A stretch of DNA of 64,000 nucleotides from SZUA-309 sp965233675. Its GTDB lineage: Bacteria > Pseudomonadota > Gammaproteobacteria > Pseudomonadales > Azotimanducaceae. The notes beneath the pieces are model-generated. The model searched no databases. It saw only the letters and a list, made by a program, of their open reading frames with translations, and had not been told where the DNA came from. Both the position numbers and the translations under genes were made by a program. Of the stretch, positions 1 through 8,786 are shown in pieces (within the stretch, counting starts at the first letter, position 1; every line of letters begins with the position of its first letter). The stretch covers positions 2,542,001 to 2,606,000 of the forward strand of contig OZ247498.1 in the NCBI GenBank assembly GCA_965233675.1. The letters are read 5' to 3'.

Positions 1-963
1 CAGCGGCAGATGCACAGACAACGTTACCGTTTCCCGTTCGTAGGCCGTGGACAGCCAGACATCGTCTGCGGCGACCGTCCGATATTCCACCGGCCACTGC
101 ACCCCGGTGAATTCAGTGCGCAACAGGTGGGCTATGTCTTCCAGGCACGCGCGGCCCTGTGCCCGCGGTACGCTGTATTCCATCTCCGTATGGGGTACCG
201 GCCGATAATTCGGCAACACTTCATGGCTCCAGGCGAGCCGTTCGCCTTCTTCCGCCAGCGGGTACACGGGTGCCTGGTCGGTCTCGTTGATGAATTTCAC
301 CCGGGCGGTATCCGCCTGGGGATACCAGAAGAACTCATAGTGCCGATTTTCCTCGATACCGGTGTCGATGCCATCGAGCACCTCCTCAAGCGGCAGCTGC
401 CGGCTTTCTTCCTTGAGCACATAGCGGGGAAGCAGTTGCAGCTCGTACTGAGTCATCACACCGAACGCGCCGAGATGGAGCCGCGCCGCCTGCCAGAGAC
501 GGTCGCCTTCACCGGCCTCCACCACCGCACCGGTCGCATCCACCAGCCGGAAGCCGGTAACGGCCGCCGAAAAATTTCTGAGATCCTTCCCCGTGCCATG
601 GGTGCCTGTCGCCGTCACCCCGGCGATGGCCTGCTGGTCGATGTCGCCCTGATTGGCAAAGCCGAGCCCTTTTTCATTCAGCGCGTTACCGAGCGCGAAG
701 ATCCGGGAGCCCGCCCAGACCCTGGCCCGACAGGTCGCTTCATCGGCGCTGATCAGTCCAGCGAGCCCCTGCAGATCGAGGATGACCTCGTCATCGTTCG
801 CCACCAGCGGCGCATGGCTGTGCCCGGCGCCCACGGTCCGGATTCGGCGCCCCTGGCCGGCGGTCCGCATAACCAGCGCACAGACATCCGCTTCACTGCG
901 CGGGAAGTGAATGGCCGCCGGACGACTCTCGAGCTTTCCAGACCAGTTCCGCCATCGCGGCAT
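1..963 (-). CDS. FAD-linked sugar-1,4-lactone oxidase (D-arabinono/L-gulono-lactone oxidase family), 3' end outside window
   Basis: The reading frame stays open to base 1, so the C-terminus is missing; 321 codons are visible. The N-terminus (MPRWRNWSGKLES) leads into a VAO/PCMH-type FAD-binding domain with the family signatures GAGHSHAPL near residue 45 and GTHGTG near residue 115. The second half carries the ALO substrate-domain pattern, with HYEFFWYP near residue 220 and STAYERETVTLSVH at the visible end. Family members oxidise aldono-lactones to ascorbate-like products and pass electrons to oxygen or another acceptor. The HSH in the flavin loop suggests covalent FAD attachment, as in ALO and GLO enzymes (inference). 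The gene is transcribed away from the neighbouring beta-lactamase-fold gene. Exact substrate unknown. Confidence 0.85.
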   Translation of the reverse strand, partial: MPRWRNWSGKLESRPAAIHFPRSEADVCALVMRTAGQGRRIRTVGAGHSHAPLVANDDEVILDLQGLAGLISADEATCRARVWAGSRIFALGNALNEKGLGFANQGDIDQQAIAGVTATGTHGTGKDLRNFSAAVTGFRLVDATGAVVEAGEGDRLWQAARLHLGAFGVMTQYELQLLPRYVLKEESRQLPLEEVLDGIDTGIEENRHYEFFWYPQADTARVKFINETDQAPVYPLAEEGERLAWSHEVLPNYRPVPHTEMEYSVPRAQGRACLEDIAHLLRTEFTGVQWPVEYRTVAADDVWLSTAYERETVTLSVHLPL

Positions 964-1032
964 CGGAGCACCTCCGGGGTTCAGAAATCAACGGTATGAT
1001 GTGCTCTTCGAGTTAAACGGGGCGTGCGGCGT

Positions 1033-2973
1033 ATGGCAAGTTCTCAATATCGACAGACGAACGTCTTCTGGTGTTCTGACAAGCCGATCCAGCACCTGAC
1101 GCTTTCGATCCTGCTCTGTCTGATTCCCGGACTCACAACCGCCGCGCAGGTGCAGACGGAAACCGGTAGCGCACCGCCGCTCACAGCCGCGAACATCGAG
1201 CATTTCTTCGACACGGCCTTCACCACCCAGGTTCAGGACCATCGTATCGTCGGTGCCGTCGTCGCGGTGGTTCTTCGGGGCGAGGTCGTTCACCTCGGTG
1301 GCTATGGCTGGGCCGATCTCGAGTCCCGCACGCCGGCGGACCCGGTGAACTCAATGTTCCGCATCGCCTCCATCTCCAAACCATTCGTCTGGACTGCGAT
1401 CATGCAACTCGTCGAAACCGGTCGCCTTGACCTGGATGACGACGTCAACGACCACCTCAGCGCCTTCAAAATCCCCGACTCCTTCGATGAGCCGGTGCGT
1501 ATCCGCCACCTGCTCACGCATACACCCGGTTTCGAAGATCAGGCCATCGGCATGAACGCGAGAACTCTGCAGGATGAGCTGCCCCTGGCCACTTACCTGG
1601 CCGAGCACATGCCGGCCAGAGTACGTCCGCCGGGCGAACGGGCATCGTACTCGAACTGGGGCACCAGTCTGGCCGCCTACATCGTCAGTGAAGTCAGCGG
1701 TGAGCCCTGGGCAGACTACATCGATGCACACATTCTGACACCGCTGGACATGCATTCCACCAACACTCACAGCGAACTGAGCGACAAGTTCAAGGCCCGA
1801 ATGGCCACCAGTTACGTGTGGGGAAATGGTCAGTTCACCGCAAAGCCATACGAATACATGAACGATGGGCCAGCGGGCATGATCAGCACCACGGCCGATG
1901 ACATGAGCCGGTTCATGCTGGCGCATCTGGCTCTGGGTGCCTATGGGGATCGTCGAATTCTCGACGCAGCCACCGCGCGGCAGATGCAGTCCCCCCTGTT
2001 CGCGCCTCATGAGGGCATCACCACCATGCTGCATGGGTTCTATCGCGCCGACAGGAATGGCCAGGTGATCTTCGGCCATGGCGGCGACACCAATCAGTTT
2101 CACAGCAACCTGAGCCTGTTTCCCGATCATGACCTCGGCATTTTTGTCTCGTTCAATTCGGATTCAGCGGCGGCGGCCCGCAGCAGGCTGATTCCGGCCT
2201 TCGTGGATCATTTCTTCCCGGTGACCTTTCTCAGGGAGGCACCCGCACCGGCGCCAGGCGTCAATCTTTCGGACTACACGGGGGAATACATCCCGCTGCG
2301 CAGCAACTGGAGCACGCTGGAACGACTGGGCACACTGGTCACCGGCGTCTCCATAGAGGCCGATGGTGATGAGCTGGTCTTCGCGGGCGACAGCCGCTGG
2401 ATACCCCGGGGCGATGATCTTTTCACCAGCCGGTACCGGGACATCAATATGGTGTTCGAGCGTGAGTCGGGCGTTGTCACCCACGTGGTGATCGGCAGCC
2501 CGCTGTCGACATTCAGCAAGGTGCGTGGGTTGGATGCCCCGAGCAATGCTATCGCGCTGATCGGTGCCATGACCCTGATCGCGTTGGTCGCCGTACTCGG
2601 CTATGGCGGCCGTCTGTTCCACCGCGCATCAGCCGGGGGCCGACTGCCGCCCCGCCAGGTTGCCGCGGCCTGGATCCACAGTCTGCTGCTGATCGCGCTG
2701 TACGCATACCTCGCCAGCGTCCTTTCAGGCAATGTGGAGGCGTTCGTCCTCGGGGTTCCGGACCGGGTTGTGGTGAATGTCTGGCTGCATATTCTCAACA
2801 CGGCGCTGGGCATTGCGGTGATCGGCTTTGCCGCCATGCAATGGCTCAGGGGTACGGCCACCATGGCAGTGCGAATCCGCTACAGCGGGGTCGCCGTGGC
2901 CGCGCTCATCAATCTCTGGGTCGCCAGCCACTTCAACCTTCTGAGTTATCCATTCAGCCATCTTGCAACTTGA
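1033..2973 (+). CDS. Serine beta-lactamase-fold hydrolase with C-terminal membrane domain
   Basis: This 646-residue protein starts with a signal-like segment (about residues 20-40) followed by a class C beta-lactamase/penicillin-binding-protein domain. Numbered from the upstream GTG at 1024 (three residues more), the catalytic SISK tetrad is S116-K119, the YSN triad Y209-N211 and the HGG motif 352-354, so all three motifs are intact. After about residue 505 there are four hydrophobic stretches, so the C-terminus is probably a four-helix membrane anchor. The catalytic domain would then face the periplasm. Likely a peptidase or esterase acting on D-amino-acid peptides or esters rather than a true beta-lactamase. 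ATG at 1033 is preferred; GTG at 1024 is also possible. Confidence 0.85.
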   Translation: MASSQYRQTNVFWCSDKPIQHLTLSILLCLIPGLTTAAQVQTETGSAPPLTAANIEHFFDTAFTTQVQDHRIVGAVVAVVLRGEVVHLGGYGWADLESRTPADPVNSMFRIASISKPFVWTAIMQLVETGRLDLDDDVNDHLSAFKIPDSFDEPVRIRHLLTHTPGFEDQAIGMNARTLQDELPLATYLAEHMPARVRPPGERASYSNWGTSLAAYIVSEVSGEPWADYIDAHILTPLDMHSTNTHSELSDKFKARMATSYVWGNGQFTAKPYEYMNDGPAGMISTTADDMSRFMLAHLALGAYGDRRILDAATARQMQSPLFAPHEGITTMLHGFYRADRNGQVIFGHGGDTNQFHSNLSLFPDHDLGIFVSFNSDSAAAARSRLIPAFVDHFFPVTFLREAPAPAPGVNLSDYTGEYIPLRSNWSTLERLGTLVTGVSIEADGDELVFAGDSRWIPRGDDLFTSRYRDINMVFERESGVVTHVVIGSPLSTFSKVRGLDAPSNAIALIGAMTLIALVAVLGYGGRLFHRASAGGRLPPRQVAAAWIHSLLLIALYAYLASVLSGNVEAFVLGVPDRVVVNVWLHILNTALGIAVIGFAAMQWLRGTATMAVRIRYSGVAVAALINLWVASHFNLLSYPFSHLAT

Positions 2974-3012
2974 GCGGCGCTGTCTGTCGCGCCTTCTGCC
3001 GAGGCGCGATTC

Positions 3013-4512
3013 CTACTGAAGGCGCGCCCTGATCAGAATCAGCAGGAGCAGTTGAACGACCATCGCCCCGGCCAGCACCCAGGCGCTGTCGAGCGTACCA
3101 GCCGCGATAAAGGCCACAGCGGCAATCATGCCGTTGCTCAAGGCATAGGGCACCTGGGTCCGGAAATGATCATAAGCACTGCAGTCCGCGCCCGTGGCCG
3201 CCAGAATGGTTGTTTCAGAGATGGGCGAGCTGTGATCGCCGAAGAGTCCACCGGACAGCACAGCGCCGATCGTCACCGCCAGCGGGGCATCCACCGCCAT
3301 TGCGGCGGGCAATGCCAGTGGAAACAGAATGGCAAACGTTCCCCAGGAAGAGCCGGTCGAAAACGACACGATCGCCGCGAAGAAGAAGGTGGTGACCGGC
3401 AGAAGCCAGCCCGGTAAACCAGACGCGGCCACACCCGCAATGTATTCACCTGTGCCCAGAGCGGTACCCACGTCCGAAAGAGCCCACGCCAGCACCAGCA
3501 TGATGGCTACCTGCATCATCCGGCTCATGCCGGAAAAATAGGTCTCCAGGCTGGCCAGCAGTTTCGTCGCACCGGTGACCGACAGCAGAACGATCAGCAC
3601 CACGGCGGCGCTCAGATAGGCAACCGACAGCCCTGCCCGGAAGTCTGAACCGCTCACCCGTTCAAAAGGAAAACCCAAGGGCACCAGCACCCAGGCGAGC
3701 ACGCCTCCGAGCACCAGCAGAGGCGCCCAGATGAAATAGGCCCGTCCCTGAAGCCCGGTTCCGGTATCGGCCAGCAAAGCGGGTTGTCCGCCATCCAGCG
3801 TTGAAGTCGAAACAGGCGCGCTTCCGCCGGCGGTCGCTTCGACCTCGCGCATGGGCCCGAAATCGAGACGCAGCAATGCGAGCGCCGGCACCATGAGCAC
3901 CGCCAGCCAGGCATAGAACTGGAAGGGAATCGCGGCAACGAATGCCGCGTAGTCCGACTCGGCGATGCCCAGCAACTCAAACTGCTGATTCAGCAGGCTC
4001 ATGATGTAGACGCCCCAGCCGATGAACGGCACCAGGATGGCGACGGGTGAAGCTGTGGAATCAATGATGAAGGCCAGCTTCTGGCGGGACAGACTGAGGC
4101 GATCGGCCAGATCCCGGAACACGGGCCCGACGATCAGGGGTGTGCCCAGATCGGAAAAGAAAATCAGAATGCCGCCGGACCACGCAGCGAACTGCAATCG
4201 CAGCTTGGAGGTGAGGTACCGGGTAACATCCCGGGCGAACGCCTGACCACCGCCCGAACGCTCCATCAGCGCAACAAACCCACCGATGAAGGCGAGCAGC
4301 ACCAGCACGGCGGCGTTGTAGCCATCCATCAGCTCCGGCACCAGATGGTCGGTAACCAGAAGTTTAGACGCCTCGAGGGGGCCGGCGCCGCTCAGCAGCA
4401 GAACGCCGGCAAACAGACCAGCAGCGAGTCCGGCCAGCACGTTCCGCGCGGCCAGCGCAATCACCAGGGTGACTGCGATGGGCAGCAGCGAAAGTGGACC
4501 GGGCTCGGTCAC
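3013..4512 (-). CDS. nhaC: NhaC-family Na+/H+ antiporter
   Basis: A 499-residue polytopic membrane protein of the usual NhaC length. It has about eleven hydrophobic segments and the family core around residues 125-170 (FSDLGTPLIVGPVF, then STASPVAILVPFIGWG) plus a second broken-helix region (STGSSWGTFAI) near residue 390. NhaC proteins exchange sodium for protons across the inner membrane; some relatives (MleN) exchange malate for lactate. The gene lies only 12 bases downstream of acnB on the same strand and is therefore probably co-transcribed with it. That leaves open a role coupled to carboxylate metabolism. Which solute it carries cannot be told from the sequence. Confidence 0.85.
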   Translation of the reverse strand: MTEPGPLSLLPIAVTLVIALAARNVLAGLAAGLFAGVLLLSGAGPLEASKLLVTDHLVPELMDGYNAAVLVLLAFIGGFVALMERSGGGQAFARDVTRYLTSKLRLQFAAWSGGILIFFSDLGTPLIVGPVFRDLADRLSLSRQKLAFIIDSTASPVAILVPFIGWGVYIMSLLNQQFELLGIAESDYAAFVAAIPFQFYAWLAVLMVPALALLRLDFGPMREVEATAGGSAPVSTSTLDGGQPALLADTGTGLQGRAYFIWAPLLVLGGVLAWVLVPLGFPFERVSGSDFRAGLSVAYLSAAVVLIVLLSVTGATKLLASLETYFSGMSRMMQVAIMLVLAWALSDVGTALGTGEYIAGVAASGLPGWLLPVTTFFFAAIVSFSTGSSWGTFAILFPLALPAAMAVDAPLAVTIGAVLSGGLFGDHSSPISETTILAATGADCSAYDHFRTQVPYALSNGMIAAVAFIAAGTLDSAWVLAGAMVVQLLLLILIRARLQ

Positions 4513-4524
4513 GCGTGGCCCGGA

Positions 4525-7125
4525 TCAGCCCTGGACCACGACCTCCCTGGCGAGTGAGCGACCTTCATTGGCCGCTTCCAGGAACTCCGGTACCTGATCG
4601 AAATTCAGGTAGTGGTAGATTTCCGGCGCCATGGAATCAATCTTAGTCGCATACTCAAGGTACTCTTCCGGGCTCGGCAGCTTGCCGAGCACCGAGGCGA
4701 TGGCGGCCAGCTCGGCGGAAGCCAGGAATACATCCGCCCCCTGCCCCAGCCGGTTCGGGAAGTTCCGAGTGGAAGTGGACACGCAGGTGGATCCCGGCTG
4801 AATGCGCGCCTGGTTGCCCATGCAGAGACTGCAACCGGGCATTTCCGTGCGCGCGCCCGCCTGGGCATAGATGTTGAAGTAACCTTCTTCCATCAGCTGG
4901 TGCTCGTCCATTTTGGTCGGCGGAGCAATCCAGAGCCGGGTCGGAATCACCGTATCCGCCGCCTGCAGCAGCTTACCCGCCGCCCGGAAGTGGCCGATGT
5001 TGGTCATGCAGGAACCGATAAAGACCTCGTCGATTTTCGTGCCGGCCACATCAGAGAGCGTTTTCACATCATCCGGATCGTTCGGGCACGCCAGCAGTGG
5101 CTCTTTGATTTCGGACATGTTGATCTCGATCACTTCGGCATACTCGGCATTCTCATCCGCCTTGAGCAGGCTCGGATTTTCCAGCCACTCTTCCATGGCC
5201 TGAGCGCGACGTTCCAGCGTCCGTACATCGCCGTAGCCACTGGCGATCATCCAGCGCAGCATCACCACATTGGAACGCAGGTACTCGGCAACGGATGCCT
5301 CGGACAGGGCGATGGTGCAACCGCCGGCAGAGCGTTCGGCGGAGGCGTCGGAAAGTTCGAACGCCTGTTCTACGGTGAGGTCTTCCGGCAGACCTTCGAT
5401 CTCCAGAATCCGGCCGTTGTAGACGTTCTTCTTGCCCTCTTTTTCAACCGTCAGCAGTCCCCGCTGAATGGCGGCATAGGGAATGGCGTTCACCAGATCG
5501 CGCAGGGTTATGCCGGGCTGCATTTCACCGGTGAATCGCACCAGTACGGATTCCGGCATATCCAGGGGGATCACGCCGAGAGCGGCACCAAACGCCACCA
5601 GACCGGAACCGCCCGGGAAGGAGATGCCGAGGGGGAATCGGGTGTGTGAATCTCCGCCGGTGCCCACCTGGTCCGGCAGCAGCATCCGGTTCAGCCAGCT
5701 GTGGATGATGCCATCCCCCGGCCGCAGGGAAACACCGCCCCGGTTCTGAATGAAATCCGGCAGGGTGTGCTGGGTTTCAATGTCCACCGGCTTCGGATAA
5801 GCCGCGGTGTGGCAGAAGCTCTGCATCACCAGATCCGCTGAGAAGCCCAGACAGGCCAGCTCTTTCAGCTCGTCCCGGGTCATGGGTCCGGTGGTGTCCT
5901 GAGAGCCGACGGTGCCCATGCGCGGTTCGCAGTAGGTACCCGGGCGGATGCCTTCGCCTTCCGGCAGACCGCAGGCACGACCCACGATCTTCTGCGCCAG
6001 GGTGAAACCGGCATCACTCTCCTGTGGATTTTCCGGCCGACGGAACACGTCCGTGGGCCCGAGACCGAGGGACTCCCGCGCCCGTTCGGTGAGGCTTCTG
6101 CCGATGATGAGCGGAATGCGTCCACCGGCCTTCACTTCATCGAGAATCACATCGGTTTTCAGCTTGAACTCGGAAATGAGTTCACCATCTTCGCGCTCTA
6201 TTCTGCCTTCGTAAGGCTTCACGACGACCACGTCACCCATCTCGAGTTTGCTCACATCCGCCTCGATCGGCAGTGCGCCCGAGTCTTCCAGAGTATTGAA
6301 AAAGATCGGCGCGATCTTGCCACCCAGCACTACGCCGCCCTGGCGCTTGTTGGGTACGAAGGGGATATCGTCACCCATGGTCCAGAGCACGGAATTGGTC
6401 GCACTCTTGCGGGAAGAGCCGGTACCGACCACATCACCCACATAGGCCACGCCATTGCCTTTGTTCTTCAGCGCCTCGATCTGTTCGATGGCATTGGTGA
6501 TCCCCTCGCGCGGGTTTTTCAGCATGGCGAGAGAATGGAGCGGGATATCCGGTCGGGACCAGGCATCCTGGGCCGGTGAGAGATCGTCGGTGTTGGTTTC
6601 ACCGGCTACGTTGAATACGGTCAGTTTGATCGCCTCCGGCAGGTCGGCCTTTTCCTGGAACCACTCTGCGTCCGCCCAGGACTGCAACACACCCTGCGCA
6701 TGCGCATTGCCGTTGTTCGCCTTTTCCGCAACGTCGTGGAAGGCATCGAACATCAGCAGCGTACCCTTCAGTTCTTCCGCTGCGTTGGCCGCGAATTCCG
6801 CATCGTCCAGCAGATCGACGAGCGGCAGGATGTTGTAGCCACCAAGCATGGTGCCGAGGATCTCGATGGCCCTGGCCCGATCGATGAGCGAACACTCGGC
6901 CTCCCCTTTGGCGATGTCCGCCAGGAAAGCGGCCTTCACATATGCTGCATCGTCCACGCCCGGCGGCACACGCTCGGTGAGCAGATTCATGAGGAAAGCT
7001 TCTTCACCGGCAGGCGGAGCCTTCAACAGCTCTACGAGTTCCGTCACCTGCTCTGCGTCCAGAGGCAGCGGCGGAATGCCCTGCTCGGCACGTTCAGCGG
7101 CATGTTTACGATAGGCTTCAAGCAT
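4525..7125 (-). CDS. acnB: Aconitate hydratase B (AcnB)
   Basis: The bifunctional aconitase B of the TCA cycle (citrate/isocitrate isomerisation, often also 2-methylisocitrate dehydratase). The 866-residue product starts MLEAYRKHAAERAEQG like known AcnB proteins. It has the N-terminal HEAT-like domain, the swivel domain (VGTGSSRKSATNS) and the catalytic domains. The [4Fe-4S] cysteines are visible in FIGSCMTNIGHF and in the MPGCSLCMGNQ pair. ATG at 7125 is chosen because of this family start and a Shine-Dalgarno AGAGG just upstream; an in-frame TTG at 7158 would add 11 residues encoded by a tandem repeat. First gene of a two-gene operon with nhaC and divergent from a LysR regulator. Confidence 0.97.
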   Translation of the reverse strand: MLEAYRKHAAERAEQGIPPLPLDAEQVTELVELLKAPPAGEEAFLMNLLTERVPPGVDDAAYVKAAFLADIAKGEAECSLIDRARAIEILGTMLGGYNILPLVDLLDDAEFAANAAEELKGTLLMFDAFHDVAEKANNGNAHAQGVLQSWADAEWFQEKADLPEAIKLTVFNVAGETNTDDLSPAQDAWSRPDIPLHSLAMLKNPREGITNAIEQIEALKNKGNGVAYVGDVVGTGSSRKSATNSVLWTMGDDIPFVPNKRQGGVVLGGKIAPIFFNTLEDSGALPIEADVSKLEMGDVVVVKPYEGRIEREDGELISEFKLKTDVILDEVKAGGRIPLIIGRSLTERARESLGLGPTDVFRRPENPQESDAGFTLAQKIVGRACGLPEGEGIRPGTYCEPRMGTVGSQDTTGPMTRDELKELACLGFSADLVMQSFCHTAAYPKPVDIETQHTLPDFIQNRGGVSLRPGDGIIHSWLNRMLLPDQVGTGGDSHTRFPLGISFPGGSGLVAFGAALGVIPLDMPESVLVRFTGEMQPGITLRDLVNAIPYAAIQRGLLTVEKEGKKNVYNGRILEIEGLPEDLTVEQAFELSDASAERSAGGCTIALSEASVAEYLRSNVVMLRWMIASGYGDVRTLERRAQAMEEWLENPSLLKADENAEYAEVIEINMSEIKEPLLACPNDPDDVKTLSDVAGTKIDEVFIGSCMTNIGHFRAAGKLLQAADTVIPTRLWIAPPTKMDEHQLMEEGYFNIYAQAGARTEMPGCSLCMGNQARIQPGSTCVSTSTRNFPNRLGQGADVFLASAELAAIASVLGKLPSPEEYLEYATKIDSMAPEIYHYLNFDQVPEFLEAANEGRSLAREVVVQG

Positions 7126-7134
7126 GATGACCTC

Positions 7135-7179
7135 TTCTGACAAAGTTTTTTCTGACAATATTTTTTCTGAGAAAGTTTT
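7135..7179 (-). repeat. Triple 15-bp tandem repeat in the acnB leader
   Basis: Three contiguous 15-base units lie at 7135-7149, 7150-7164 and 7165-7179. On the plus strand they read TTCTGACAAAGTTTT, TTCTGACAATATTTT and TTCTGAGAAAGTTTT. On the acnB strand they sit directly in front of the AGAGG ribosome-binding site, which the first unit abuts. The A-rich strand would be the mRNA leader. Function unknown: ribosome standby site, RNA-binding-protein target or simple slippage product are all possible. Confidence 0.8.
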
Positions 7180-7280
7180 TCATTCGTCCGTGACGACCCG
7201 CTCGCAACAGGCACAGGGCCCGCAGCAGGCGGTTCGCATCCGGGGGGTTCGGGTGGATGGCGGGCAATGTACCAGAGGCC

Positions 7281-7338
7281 TATACATGCGTAAAATGGAT
7301 ACTTTGCATGTATATCATGCATTATTGTTATGTATAAC
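7281..7338. promoter_or_regulatory. Palindromic operator region between acnB and the LysR gene
   Basis: Two overlapping inverted repeats are visible. TATACATGC (7281-7289) pairs with GCATGTATA (7306-7314), and TGCATG (7305-7310) pairs with CATGCA (7316-7321) around TATAT. A further related half-site, TATGTATAAC, ends at 7338. This AT-rich island lies in an otherwise GC-rich divergent intergenic region, which is the classic position for a LysR-type regulator binding site controlling itself and the divergent operon. A TTGCAT hexamer at 7304-7309 could serve as a -35 for the LysR gene. Operator role is inference. Confidence 0.6.
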
Positions 7339-7407
7339 AGCGATCATATAGAGCAGTCAGAGAGACCGCCACCCCGCACAGCACAGCACAGCACGAGGCA
7401 TATCGAA

Positions 7408-8292
7408 ATGGATCTGATTCTGCTCCGCTCTCTGGTCACCGTGGCCGATGCGGGCGCCATCACCGAGGCTGCCGGCCGTCTTGGGGTGACCCAACCCGCG
7501 CTGACGAGACGCATTCAGCAACTGGAAGAAACGTTCGGCGTCGAGTTGCTCAGCCGCAGCCGGAAGGGCGCAGAACTCACCGAACTCGGACGGCTGGTGG
7601 AACGGGAAGCCCGCCTTCTCATCGACCGCTACGATGCCCTGAAACAGGAAGTCGCCAGCCACTCCAGCGTAGACGGCGGCACCGTGCGCATCGGCGGCGG
7701 CGCGACCGCGGTGTCGTTCGTTCTACCGGACGCCATCGCCAACTATCAGCGCGAACATCCTCGCGTGCACTTTCATGTGAAAGAGGCGAGCAGCAGCGAG
7801 ATCGCCGATGACGTTGCAGACGGACATCTGGAACTCGGCCTTGTCACCCAGCCTGTCCGCACCGCCGGCCTGGAGATCGAACCCATCGTCGATGACCGGA
7901 TCGTGCTGGTCGCGGCGGCCGGCAATCCCCTGGCAGACGCCGGCACATTGTCGGTGGAAAGCCTGGATGGGCGGAACTTCGTGGGTTTCGAGGGCGGGAG
8001 TGCCATCCGGCAGATCGTCGACGCCGGTCTCCGGGAGGCCGGGGTCGCCATCAACGTGATCATGGAGCTCCGCTCAATCCCGGCGATCCTGAGGATGGTT
8101 GCCACCACAGACAGCCTGGCCTTCGTCTCCCAACTCGGCCTCCAGAGTCAGGATCTGGTCCGCGAGATTTCAGTCCGGGATCTTGCCATCACCCGCCGAC
8201 TCGGTCTGGCAACACGCCGCGGATACGTGCTTTCACCAGCCGCCGGACGTTTTGCACAACGACTGCTATCCAGCCGGCAGAACGCTACCTGA
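7408..8292 (+). CDS. LysR-family transcriptional regulator
   Basis: A 294-residue protein of normal LysR length. The N-terminal winged helix-turn-helix runs from MDLILLRSLVTVAD through GVTQPALTRRIQQLEE to about residue 60, followed by a periplasmic-binding-protein-like effector domain (VRIGGGATAVSF onward). ATG at 7408 is chosen over upstream starts because the family motif begins right there. It is divergent from acnB-nhaC across a region with palindromes, so it probably controls that operon and itself, responding to a small-molecule effector that I cannot identify. Its stop overlaps the end of the convergent lipoprotein gene by 8 bases. Confidence 0.93.
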   Translation: MDLILLRSLVTVADAGAITEAAGRLGVTQPALTRRIQQLEETFGVELLSRSRKGAELTELGRLVEREARLLIDRYDALKQEVASHSSVDGGTVRIGGGATAVSFVLPDAIANYQREHPRVHFHVKEASSSEIADDVADGHLELGLVTQPVRTAGLEIEPIVDDRIVLVAAAGNPLADAGTLSVESLDGRNFVGFEGGSAIRQIVDAGLREAGVAINVIMELRSIPAILRMVATTDSLAFVSQLGLQSQDLVREISVRDLAITRRLGLATRRGYVLSPAAGRFAQRLLSSRQNAT

Positions 8293-8710
8293 CCGGCACC
8301 GAATCGTCTGATTCGAGCCTCAGAACCACGGAGGCCGGATCGAACTTCCCGAGCAGGCCCGGGTCGGTTTCCCGAACTGCGCGTGCCCGATACACCGCCC
8401 TTTCACCGGCAAACTGAATCCTCACCCGGGCATCCGCGTCGATATACCGCAGCCAGCGTCGTCGCGGCGAGGGATCCAGCAAAAGAGCGTCCTGAATTCT
8501 GAACAGCTGCACGTGTACGGAGTAAGGCGTATCCGGTCGTGTCTCCAGCACGATCACGCTGACGTCGTCCAGCGTCGTCCGGTCAAGGGCGGAAAGCCCC
8601 CACTCAGGTCCCTCCAGCTGTCCGCCGGGGAAAGGACCGAAACCACAACCACTGAGGAAAGCGGCAGCAATCGAAAAGGCAGCCATACGCAAGGCAGGTA
8701 ACCCGGTCAT
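8285..8710 (-). CDS. Small predicted lipoprotein, function unknown
   Basis: A 141-residue protein with a signal peptide ending in a lipobox (LSGC, Cys about residue 22), so it should be lipid-anchored in the cell envelope. The mature part is short and beta-rich in appearance (VSVIVLETRPDTPYSVHVQLF, then VRIQFAGERAVYRARAV) with no catalytic motif that I recognise. It stands alone, convergent with the LysR gene and divergent from yghU. Good codon usage and a clean lipobox argue that it is a real gene. Confidence 0.75.
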   Translation of the reverse strand: MTGLPALRMAAFSIAAAFLSGCGFGPFPGGQLEGPEWGLSALDRTTLDDVSVIVLETRPDTPYSVHVQLFRIQDALLLDPSPRRRWLRYIDADARVRIQFAGERAVYRARAVRETDPGLLGKFDPASVVLRLESDDSVPVR

Positions 8711-8786
8711 AACGATATTCGTTCGACTCCCTTGATCCGGACCTGGGTCGGATGCATTAATCGCCCAGATCTATACGGAGGACATC

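Noticed and set aside
1033..2973. Antibiotic-resistance beta-lactamase
   Set aside because: Catalytic motifs are shared by the whole superfamily, and the four-helix C-terminal domain fits D-peptidase/esterase relatives rather than a resistance enzyme.
2986..3030. Hairpin at the nhaC 3' end as a terminator
   Set aside because: GGCGCG/CGCGCC arms exist but overlap the nhaC stop and have no T-tract on either strand.
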